From Thalassospira sp. MCCC 1A01428 (lineage in GTDB: Bacteria > Pseudomonadota > Alphaproteobacteria > Rhodospirillales > Thalassospiraceae): DNA of 64,000 nt. The DNA is taken from assembly GCF_002115825.1 (NCBI RefSeq), contig NZ_JFJZ01000003.1:227739-291738 (forward strand), in the 5' to 3' direction. Below, in pieces: positions 58,641 to 64,000 of this stretch. Each line of letters begins with the position of its first letter. The stretch's first letter is position 1. Both the position numbers and the translations under genes were made by a program. The notes beneath the pieces were generated by a model. It was given only the letters and a program-made list of their open reading frames with translations, did no database searches and was not told where the DNA came from.

Positions 58641-59101
58641 CACGCCAGCCCTTTCCACATCTGATATTCCGCATCCGCCATCGCCTGCGCCTTGCGCGAC
58701 CGTTCCTGCCACGCCAGATGCCGCAATCCGTGCAAATCGCGACGCGGCACCACCGCAAGGCCCAGTGGCTCAAGCTCGCTGCCAATCACCCGCGCATCTT
58801 TCGTCGCCGCCACCAGCGCCACCGCCCGCGCCAGACTGATATTATGATCGCCGCGTGCCTGCCCGGCATAGGCATCGAGCATCGCCTTGCTCACCGGCTT
58901 ACCTAAAAATTCCCCCATCGCGCCCGCAATATCCGCCCGGCTCATCTCCGCATCGCGCAAAACCTCGGCCACCATCCGGCTGACGCGCTCAGCCACACTG
59001 TTCGCCCGCACCCGCGCCTCATCCTCAAACCGCACCGCGATTTTGGGCGGCGTCCAGTCGGTGAACAAATCCAGCGTCCCGTCATCTTTGCGTCGGCTCA
59101 T
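58640..59101 (-). CDS. HTH-type protein upstream of the transposase
   Basis: 153 residues. The middle (AEMSRADIAGAMGEFLGKPV then SKAMLDAYAG) looks like a phage HTH. The ATG at 59101 is preceded by GGGAGG. The position, just before MuA, is typical of transposable siphophages; it may regulate or assist transposition (inference). Confidence 0.7.
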   Translation of the reverse strand: MSRRKDDGTLDLFTDWTPPKIAVRFEDEARVRANSVAERVSRMVAEVLRDAEMSRADIAGAMGEFLGKPVSKAMLDAYAGQARGDHNISLARAVALVAATKDARVIGSELEPLGLAVVPRRDLHGLRHLAWQERSRKAQAMADAEYQMWKGLA

Positions 59102-59187
59102 CACGCAGCCTCCCGGGATTGGCGGGGGTTCCCGGCTTCGCTATGATCGGTGGTGTCAACCATTCCAACCAGCAAAGGGAAACCCCC

Positions 59188-59406
59188 ATGAGTGAAGAAA
59201 AAGGAAATACCGCCGCCGACCAGAAGGCGCTCGCGTTGAATGTGGCAATGACGGCGCTGGTCAGAAGTCTTGTGATGCAAAACCATCTCGATATAGACCT
59301 TTATCTTAGCCAGCTAGGAAGCGCGCGACAGCGCCTCGAACAACTTGAAGAAACCGAAGCGGCTGCCTTGCTTGGCGGATTTGCCGAATCTTTGCAGGCG
59401 ACTTGA
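59188..59406 (+). CDS. Small plus-strand gene inside the early operon
   Basis: 72 residues, MSEEKGNTAADQKALALNVA onward, helical with a hydrophobic middle (MTALVRSLVMQNHLDIDLYL). AAAGGGA stands before the ATG. It fills the only gap between the ParB-like and HTH genes and is read against the early operon. Not recognised. Confidence 0.62.
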   Translation: MSEEKGNTAADQKALALNVAMTALVRSLVMQNHLDIDLYLSQLGSARQRLEQLEETEAAALLGGFAESLQAT

Positions 59407-59481
59407 CACCCCAGCCGGGCGGGACATCCCACGTGTACCAAAAATCATTTTCCTGCCCGGTATTTTTCGAGCCGTTACTCA

Positions 59482-60342
59482 TTACGCAGCCTCCTCAATA
59501 TTGGGTTCCGTTACGCTCAAAAGCTCTCTTAACAACCGCCGATCAGCCTCTGAAAGCTCGTGAACAAAGGCCCGGCGCGCCAAAATCCCTGCATGCATCC
59601 ACGCATTAACCAGGTGGCGCGTCTGCGCTTCGTTCCTGTCCGGCACGGCGGCAACCTTGCCGCTCACCCGTTCAATCGCGGCTTTAACGGATTTAACCGG
59701 GGCGTTTTCCCCCAGCATTAAACCCACAATCTCTGCTTGCTGCTCCGGTGGCTGCTTGGCCAGCAACAAAAGCTCTTTCTGGTTTTTTGAAAGTATCGTA
59801 CCCGTCAGGGACCGGCGGATTTCCGGGGAAATCTTGCTGACAATCGTCACCGCACGTTGAATGGTGCGCGGGTTAAGGCCGGTTTTCTCCGCAGCATCTT
59901 TTGCAAACGACATCGTGTCGTTTGCAGAATCGTGCCGGGCCTTTGCGCCCGCAACGCCAGCCTTCGTCTCAGGATGTAAACCTTCATAAACCGCCTTGCG
60001 CTCGGCCAAAAACACCGCCCGGTCCAGCGGATTAAGCTCGTGGCGCAACAAATTCTCGTCAATCTCGATCAACCGCGCTGCAAGCGGGCTTAGTCCCTCA
60101 TAAACTTCCGCCGGTATCTCGCTTAAACCCGCCAGTTGCGCCGCCGCAAGCCGGTGCGCCCCCGCAACCAGCACATAATTGGGCCGCAACGCCTTTTCGC
60201 GGTAAACCATACTCACCGCAATCGGTTGTAAAATTCGCCCGCATTCGCGGATCGAACCGGCAATCACCGCAACATGGTCCGGGTCAACGGCACGCAGCCG
60301 CTCACCAACCTCAATGGCCGATATTTCAATCATTTTCGACAT
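59482..60342 (-). CDS. ParB/Spo0J-type nuclease-fold protein
   Basis: 286 residues. The ParB N-terminal domain is clear: ISAIEVGERLRAVDPDHVAV, YVLVAGAHRLAAAQLAGLSE, RLIEIDENLLRHELNPLDRA. An HTH follows (KTGLNPRTIQRAVTIVSKIS). There is no ParA next to it, so DNA partition is unlikely; phage ParB-like proteins act as nucleases or in phage DNA regulation. Confidence 0.88.
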   Translation of the reverse strand: MSKMIEISAIEVGERLRAVDPDHVAVIAGSIRECGRILQPIAVSMVYREKALRPNYVLVAGAHRLAAAQLAGLSEIPAEVYEGLSPLAARLIEIDENLLRHELNPLDRAVFLAERKAVYEGLHPETKAGVAGAKARHDSANDTMSFAKDAAEKTGLNPRTIQRAVTIVSKISPEIRRSLTGTILSKNQKELLLLAKQPPEQQAEIVGLMLGENAPVKSVKAAIERVSGKVAAVPDRNEAQTRHLVNAWMHAGILARRAFVHELSEADRRLLRELLSVTEPNIEEAA

Positions 60343-60377
60343 TCAGGGCCTCATAAATAACGAAAAAAATCACAAAA

Positions 60378-60429
60378 GAAAAAAAGGCGGCGACGCTCGC
60401 AGGGGGAAGCGGGGGATAGCGTCGCCGCC
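60378..60429 (-). terminator. Strong terminator inside the early operon
   Basis: GGCGGCGACGCT (60386-60397) and AGCGTCGCCGCC (60418-60429) form a perfect 12-bp GC-rich stem with a 20-base loop. On the minus strand TTTTTTTCTTTTG follows. It lies 36 bp before the ParB-like gene, between the first early genes and the ParB-transposase block. Confidence 0.75.
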
Positions 60430-60480
60430 ACTTTCCCTCTAAACTCGGAGTTGCAAACCCAACCGAGGAGGGAAAACACG

Positions 60481-60672
60481 ATGGATAAAGAAGAGACCTT
60501 TCGTATGGCCATCTCACTGACCGAAAAGCTGATTGAAACGAAACAGCTTCGCTCGACATCCCCGAAAAGCGCGGGGAAGGACGTTGAAGACTACGCTTCG
60601 GAAATACACGCCGCGATCCGGCGCGCCTGGGTCAAAGCCCAGGATGACGGCACCTTGCATTCCGGCAAATAA
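60481..60672 (+). CDS. Small plus-strand gene with 3' overlap
   Basis: 63 residues, MDKEETFRMAISLTEKLIET onward, with a very good ribosome site (GAGGAGGG). The end (IHAAIRRAWVKAQDDG) is helical. Its last 82 bp overlap the 3' end of the convergent minus-strand early gene. Not recognised. It may be made in the lysogen. Confidence 0.62.
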   Translation: MDKEETFRMAISLTEKLIETKQLRSTSPKSAGKDVEDYASEIHAAIRRAWVKAQDDGTLHSGK

Positions 60673-61244
60673 ACCTTTCCGCCCATCATTAATCCGGCAA
60701 CAAGTTCCCGAATGAAGGCTTTGCCACCAAAATCCTTCACCACCACATGCGCAAAGGTGGCAATAGCCTCGGCCTGTTCTGCGTTGGGCTGAAGCGCCTT
60801 AATCTCGGCAACCAGATCAACAGGTTCGATCTGGTTGCTTTTTTCACCAACGATTCCCAAAACGCTTTTCTTAATCGCCTCAATCTGTTCTGACGAAAGA
60901 CTAAACCCTTTGGGCTTAATCACGATCCGCTCAAAATTGACGCCGCTCTGGATGCAGACTTCAAACTTTGTTGCATCCAGAGTCGTCTGGCCCGGTTTTT
61001 CTGCGTCAGGCGCATTAGGTCCAGCCCCTTCAACAATCCCGGCGATAAACTTAAGGGCACCAACGTCCAGAAGACCGCTCGCCAGGGCCGATGCAAAAGC
61101 AACCACTGCATCGGCCTCGCTTTTGCTCAGCCTTGAAATGCGACGCACACAAGTCCCGTCGCTCGTTTCAACATCAAGGCCGCAACATGCTGCGCCCTCA
61201 TCATCCGGATCAACCCCCTCCGGTGCAGGAAAACCTTTCACCAT
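60591..61244 (-). CDS. Early protein with two copies of a novel ~30-residue motif
   Basis: 217 residues from the ATG at 61244, which has AAGGAGG before it. Residues ~41-73 (SEADAVVAFASALASGLLDV, GALKFIAGIVEG) and ~155-187 (QAEAIATFAHVVVKDFGGKA, FIRELVAGLM) look like two copies of one helical unit. A third copy is in the gene upstream. The family is not recognised. Confidence 0.7.
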   Translation of the reverse strand: MVKGFPAPEGVDPDDEGAACCGLDVETSDGTCVRRISRLSKSEADAVVAFASALASGLLDVGALKFIAGIVEGAGPNAPDAEKPGQTTLDATKFEVCIQSGVNFERIVIKPKGFSLSSEQIEAIKKSVLGIVGEKSNQIEPVDLVAEIKALQPNAEQAEAIATFAHVVVKDFGGKAFIRELVAGLMMGGKVYLPECKVPSSWALTQARRIAACISEA

Positions 61245-61254
61245 AACAGCCTCC

Positions 61255-61839
61255 TTATCGCCGCGCCGACCGGCGCGACAGGTTAAAAACAGTGCCAATA
61301 TTTTGGGAAATCGGCCCGTGGCAGCTCAAATCCCCAACCATCATTTCGGTCAGGGCGCGGCGCAATTGCCCGGCATCCGACAACATCCGGTCCACATGCG
61401 CCTGCCGCTCTTTTGCCTGGGCGCGCACAAGGTCAATATCATCGGGTTCTGTCGGTTTTCCGGCGATAGGGTCATTCTCAAGCGGCAGCGCATGTGCCGC
61501 CCGGATCATCCCCTCGAAAAAATCACTGGCGTCGGCCTTAAGGGGCAGCCCGACAAATTTGGATGCAAAAACAAAACGATCCAGATACGCCTGCCGGTTT
61601 TTGGCATCGGCCCGCGCCGCGTCAACATCGGTAAAGCTGCACGTTTCTTTCCCATCAGGCACATGCGTGTCACGCCCCTCAAGCGCATCGGCAATCTGGC
61701 GAAAAAACGCCGCATGAACCCCGTTTAGCTTGAGATGCACGGCAAAAACCGTCACCGCCGCCAGTTCCTTTTCATCAAGAAAGGAAAAATCGGGCACCGG
61801 CCCTGCTTCCCCGCTCTTCGCCTTATCACCACCGTTCAC
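61255..61839 (-). CDS. Early protein, paralogue of the next gene by shared motif
   Basis: 194 residues. Residues ~23-55 (EKELAAVTVFAVHLKLNGVH, AAFFRQIADALEG) match the repeat unit seen twice in the downstream protein. The rest is charged and helical (ARADAKNRQAYLDRFVF, RAQAKERQAHVDRMLSDAGQ, which also resemble each other). Not recognised. Overlaps the Ner-like gene stop by 4 bp. Confidence 0.68.
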   Translation of the reverse strand: MNGGDKAKSGEAGPVPDFSFLDEKELAAVTVFAVHLKLNGVHAAFFRQIADALEGRDTHVPDGKETCSFTDVDAARADAKNRQAYLDRFVFASKFVGLPLKADASDFFEGMIRAAHALPLENDPIAGKPTEPDDIDLVRAQAKERQAHVDRMLSDAGQLRRALTEMMVGDLSCHGPISQNIGTVFNLSRRSARR

Positions 61840-62147
61840 GCTGCTTCTCCTTTTAAACAGTGACGCAGGCGGGGTGTGTGGCTATAGTTTTCAGCAGGTT
61901 GAGGCTTAAGGCGTGCGCCTGTTTCCATATCGAACCGCGATGGCCATATCTGGCGGGGGCTAAGCCCCAGCACCTCGGCAATCGCCATTTCACCGTGGAA
62001 ATACGGCACAACCGCTGCCTTGCAGGCTGTCCGCGCCGGTAAACCATATTGCCGCTCAACATCGGCATAGGTATAACCACGTTGTTCCAGCTTGTAGCGG
62101 ATCATGCCAGGCGGCATGTCTCCCGCAACGGCAAGCGCATCGCTCAT
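61836..62147 (-). CDS. Ner/Nlp-like DNA-binding protein
   Basis: 103 residues from the ATG at 62147, preceded by AAGGATGG. MIRYKLEQRGYTYADVERQY and AIAEVLGLSPRQIWPSRFD are the Ner/Nlp hallmarks. In Mu, Ner is the first early gene and turns down both the early and the repressor promoters after infection, like lambda Cro. First gene of the minus-strand early operon. Confidence 0.88.
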   Translation of the reverse strand: MSDALAVAGDMPPGMIRYKLEQRGYTYADVERQYGLPARTACKAAVVPYFHGEMAIAEVLGLSPRQIWPSRFDMETGARLKPQPAENYSHTPRLRHCLKGEAA

Positions 62148-62396
62148 AAGACCATCCTTGTCGCCGCCGACCCCGCCAGGTCGGTTTGTTTTGTAATTCG
62201 GTTTTCGTAGGTACGAAAAGCACAATGCTACAAAAATCGACCATCGTCAATCAAGAAAACGGGCGAAAGTTCGCCCATTGCTATATTAATAGAGCATTTC
62301 CCATAAGTGATTGTTTAAAAATAATTTTTATTGAACTTTCGCAGCTTGGAACAAGTTTCGCTGCCGTGCGAAAGTTGAAACCCGGAACTTTCGCCC
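62148..62396. promoter_or_regulatory. Repressor/Ner operator-promoter region
   Basis: A 249-bp AT-rich divergent region. The 9-mer GCGAAAGTT occurs exactly four times, twice on each strand (62263-62271, 62334-62342, 62368-62376, 62386-62394), and once with one change (62353-62361). The first copy is part of a perfect palindrome GGGCGAAAGTTCGCCC (62261-62276). The last copy ends 2 bases before the repressor ATG, so the repressor can shut off its own gene. These are the likely immunity operators. Confidence 0.8.
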
Positions 62397-62903
62397 ATGT
62401 CTGACACATTAGGCTGCCGAATGCGTACCGCTAGGAAATGGTTGAATATTAGTGCATCCGAAGCTGCGGACCTGGCGAAGGTGAACCGCAACTCTTGGGA
62501 GCGATATGAAAACGACAAAACCGAACCAAAACCTTCAGCACTATCTGTTTTGTTGGATCGCGGGATTAACGCTCAATGGCTACTGACCGGTGAAGGGTCG
62601 ATGATGCGCGGGGATGAGGGCGTGGCGCCGACGGCGCCGGCAGCACCAGCTGACGCCGGGCGGCTTGATAAAAAGCTGGTCGGGCGACTGACCGATAAAA
62701 TCGTAAGGACTTACAAGGACCTGGGAATGGGCATCGCCATCCACGAAGCCACCGAAATGGCGATAGACGAACATAACCGCATCGTCGCCACCGTGGATGA
62801 TCCCGCCGATCGCATGGTCTGTGTCGGCGAATATGCCGCCGATCTGCGCCACAGGCTGTTAACGCAACCCGCCAAAACTGATACCGGCAAACGCCAGGCA
62901 TAA
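62397..62903 (+). CDS. Phage repressor (XRE-type HTH)
   Basis: 168 residues. N-terminal HTH: RTARKWLNISASEAADLAKV, NRNSWERYENDKTEP, followed by INAQWLLTGEGSMM, a common ending of phage HTH domains. No S24/LexA peptidase residues are seen, so induction is not by self-cleavage of LexA type. It is divergent from the Ner-like gene and next to the phage left end, the place of the Mu c repressor. No good ribosome site before the ATG; the mRNA may be leaderless. Confidence 0.9.
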   Translation: MSDTLGCRMRTARKWLNISASEAADLAKVNRNSWERYENDKTEPKPSALSVLLDRGINAQWLLTGEGSMMRGDEGVAPTAPAAPADAGRLDKKLVGRLTDKIVRTYKDLGMGIAIHEATEMAIDEHNRIVATVDDPADRMVCVGEYAADLRHRLLTQPAKTDTGKRQA

Positions 62904-63178
62904 GACTTGTAAAAATGTAACATCGCGGGCCACCCGCAGGCCCGGCCCACCCTTTTCAGAGATCCCCTAAGAGGCTACAATCCCTTTCAGAGTTTCATAA
63001 GAGCCCGTTACAACCCAAAGGCCCTAACTCCAAAATCATCTGTCAAAACCACCCGAAACCACCCGCACTCCAAAAACAAAAAAGCGCGCCGCACAATCCC
63101 TGCACAACGCGCCTAAAACCCCGGTTCTCCGCCATCCATCCCGCCACATCCCCCCAAATCCCACCCAGTCCCGCCTTC
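62904..63178. other. Phage left-end non-coding region with L2/L3-like sites
   Basis: No gene. On the minus strand the transposase-site motif recurs as CTCCAAAAACAAAAAAGC (63068-63085) and CTCCAAAATCATCTGTCA (63028-63045), written here on the plus strand. Their distances from the end, about 118-135 and 158-175 bp, are close to those of L2 and L3 in Mu. Confidence 0.55.
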
Positions 63179-63196
63179 CTCTAAGAACAAGTGTCG
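63179..63196 (-). repeat. Left-end transposase site L1
   Basis: Minus strand CGACACTTGTTCTTAGAG agrees with R1 at 12 of 18 positions and begins 7 bp from the terminus, exactly as R1 does. Confidence 0.75.
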
Positions 63197-63203
63197 GTTA
63201 ACA

Positions 63204-63208
63204 GCGGA
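63204..63208. repeat. 5-bp target-site duplication, right copy (GCGGA)
   Basis: Directly follows the prophage terminus ACA at 63203. Same five bases as 21862-21866. Confidence 0.85.
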
Positions 63209-63252
63209 AATGTTCTGGGCAGAACGCGACGGCGGGACAAGACTTGTAAAAA

Positions 63253-63305
63253 TCTCGATCCGGCCGCTCGCTTCATCCGTTTGCAACGGGGCGGCTGGAT
63301 CGAGA
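63253..63305 (-). terminator. Terminator of the oxidoreductase gene
   Basis: TCTCGATCCGGCCGC (63253-63267) pairs with GCGGCTGGATCGAGA (63291-63305) with one G-T position. On the minus strand ATTTTTAC follows. It stands 21 bp after the stop of the oxidoreductase gene. Confidence 0.75.
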
Positions 63306-63325
63306 AGTCTGCCTCGGCAGAAGCC

Positions 63326-64000
63326 TCAGCCGAGAGGCGGGTAGTCCGTGTAACCCTGCTCGCCACCCGCATAGTGCGTCGCAGGGTCGGACGGCGCCAA
63401 GGCGGCGTCGCGGCGGAAGCGTTCGGGGAGATCAGGGTTGCTGATGAAGAGCGTTCCGAACGTCACCGCATCGGCCAGACCGGTGGCTATCGCCCGTTCG
63501 GCAGTGTCGCGATCATATCCAACGTTCACGATGAACTGACCGGTAAACCGCTTTCTCGCTTCGGGTGCCAGCAGCTTGAGACCGTCCGGAAGCTGGGCCG
63601 GCTCCATGAAGTGGAGCATCCCTACCTTCCTCGCCTCAAGGGCTTCGACGGCAAACATATAGGTGCCTTCCAGATCGCTATCGCCCATGTCGTTATAGGG
63701 GATCCGCGGCGAAAGCCGGACGGACACGCGGGATGGCCCAAAGACACGGATGGCGGCATCAGTCGCTTCGAGCAAGAAACGGGCGCGATTTTCGACAGGG
63801 CCACCATAGGCGTCGGTTCGTTTGTTGGGCCCGTCTTCGAGGAACTGGGCGGGTAGAAAGCCATTGGCACCATGCACCTCCACGCCGTCGAAGCCCGCAT
63901 CTTTTGCTGCGCGTGCGGCGGTCTCATAGTCCAGGATCGTGCTCTGGATCTCCTCCAAAGTCATCGCCCGGGGGGTGACGCTAGGCTCAGGACTCATTAA
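63326..64000 (-). CDS. Old yellow enzyme-family NADH:flavin oxidoreductase (partial, C-terminal part)
   Basis: At least 223 residues; the frame is open at the right window edge and the true start lies beyond. TPRAMTLEEIQSTILDYETA, DGVEVHGANGFLPAQFLEDG, NKRTDAYGGPVENRARFLLE and the end GEQGYTDYPPLG are hallmarks of the OYE/N-ethylmaleimide reductase group. These FMN enzymes reduce activated alkenes, nitro compounds or nitrate esters. The HGAN substrate-binding pair is intact. The ATG near the edge is an internal codon. Host gene, not damaged by the prophage. Confidence 0.92.
   Translation of the reverse strand, partial: LMSPEPSVTPRAMTLEEIQSTILDYETAARAAKDAGFDGVEVHGANGFLPAQFLEDGPNKRTDAYGGPVENRARFLLEATDAAIRVFGPSRVSVRLSPRIPYNDMGDSDLEGTYMFAVEALEARKVGMLHFMEPAQLPDGLKLLAPEARKRFTGQFIVNVGYDRDTAERAIATGLADAVTFGTLFISNPDLPERFRRDAALAPSDPATHYAGGEQGYTDYPPLG

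Larger units (their letters stand above)
21867..63203 (-). mobile_element. Mu-like transposable siphophage prophage, 41,337 bp
   Basis: The element starts TGTAGCGCGCC and ends in TTAACA (TGTTAACCG read inwards), flanked by GCGGA on both sides. The two ends align over 26 bases at 15 positions, and both carry transposase-site-like motifs at the same offset. Content agrees: repressor, Ner-like protein, DDE transposase, AAA ATPase, GemA, Mor-like activator, Mu-type head genes, and a long flexible-tail module. Genetic left end is at 63203, so most genes read on the minus strand. All expected essential modules are present and none is visibly broken, so it may be inducible (inference). Confidence 0.92.

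Noticed and set aside
59482..60342. Plasmid-type partition system
   Set aside because: Only a ParB-like gene is present, without ParA or centromere-like repeats, and it lies within the transposition operon.
63130..63148. Alternative phage end reading TGTGGCGGGATGG inwards
   Set aside because: It resembles the right end slightly, but the bases next to it (TCCCC) do not match the bases before 21867, whereas the end at 63203 gives a perfect GCGGA duplication.
63212..63225. Palindrome GTTCTGGGCAGAAC as a LexA/SOS box
   Set aside because: The half-sites point the wrong way for known LexA boxes, and alphaproteobacterial LexA uses a direct GTTC repeat. No SOS gene is next to it.

Overview
The window is about 22 kb of alphaproteobacterial chromosome carrying an almost complete ~41.3 kb Mu-like transposable prophage, followed by a short piece of chromosome. 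The host looks like a Rhodospirillales member, possibly Thalassospira-like. This is an inference from gene content (a three-gene petABC operon with twin-arginine Rieske protein, a fructose-type ABC operon with ROK regulator, obgE-proB next to rplU-rpmA) and moderate GC; no database search was possible.

Host left part (1-21866). A citrate synthase-family protein with an N-terminal HTH runs off the left edge and is divergent from a CoA-transferase. Then come trmL-hemF (minus), the cytochrome bc1 operon petA-petB-petC (plus), a LysE-type exporter, a solute-binding protein, a methyltransferase divergent from gloB, and a ROK regulator divergent from a sugar ABC transporter operon (binding protein, permease, ATPase, small kinase; the layout of frcBCAK). 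Next are a LysR regulator divergent from an isochorismatase-like hydrolase, the minus-strand group rplU-rpmA / obgE-proB, and tRNA-Ser(CGA).

Prophage (21867-63203). Both ends were located from the sequence. A 5-bp target duplication GCGGA (21862-21866 and 63204-63208) flanks TGT...ACA termini, and the two ends share an 18-bp transposase-site motif (R1 and R2 spaced 22 bp; L1 at the same offset as R1; L2/L3-like sites further in). The phage is inverted relative to the window: its left (immunity) end is at 63.2 kb and its right end at 21.9 kb. Reading leftwards from 63 kb: repressor (plus strand) and operator region; Ner-like regulator; early genes (a repeated-motif pair, ParB-like protein, DDE transposase MuA, AAA ATPase MuB, Gam-like protein, an MT-A70 methylase homologue with an altered DPPW motif, DUF2786, GemA); a Mor-like activator; lysis genes (GH108-type muramidase with Ca-binding-like insert, 3-TM holin); DksA-like zinc finger; terminase small and large; portal; MuF with a fused C-terminal PBECR-like nuclease domain; gpG; protease; decoration and major capsid; neck proteins. 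A siphovirus-type tail follows: tube, frameshifted chaperones, tape measure, tip proteins, NlpC/P60, a J-like hub and a fibre. The phage right end holds accessory genes (transglutaminase-like peptidase, plus-strand membrane protein, Dam methylase, DUF6900-like protein). The layout is that of transposable siphophages (Mu head and replication, lambda-like tail).

Host right part (63209-64000). This is the 3' part of an old-yellow-enzyme family oxidoreductase and its terminator. The prophage sits in the intergenic space between tRNA-Ser and this gene and breaks no recognisable coding region.

Highlights for follow-up: the exact prophage ends; a textbook -1 frameshift site (A AAA AAC directly before UGA) joining two tail chaperones; a MuF-toxin fusion; phased TTTAAGAG repeats before the capsid operon; a strong terminator inside the early operon; the DPAV methylase; five plus-strand cargo genes against the transcription direction; and a novel ~30-residue repeat shared by two early proteins.
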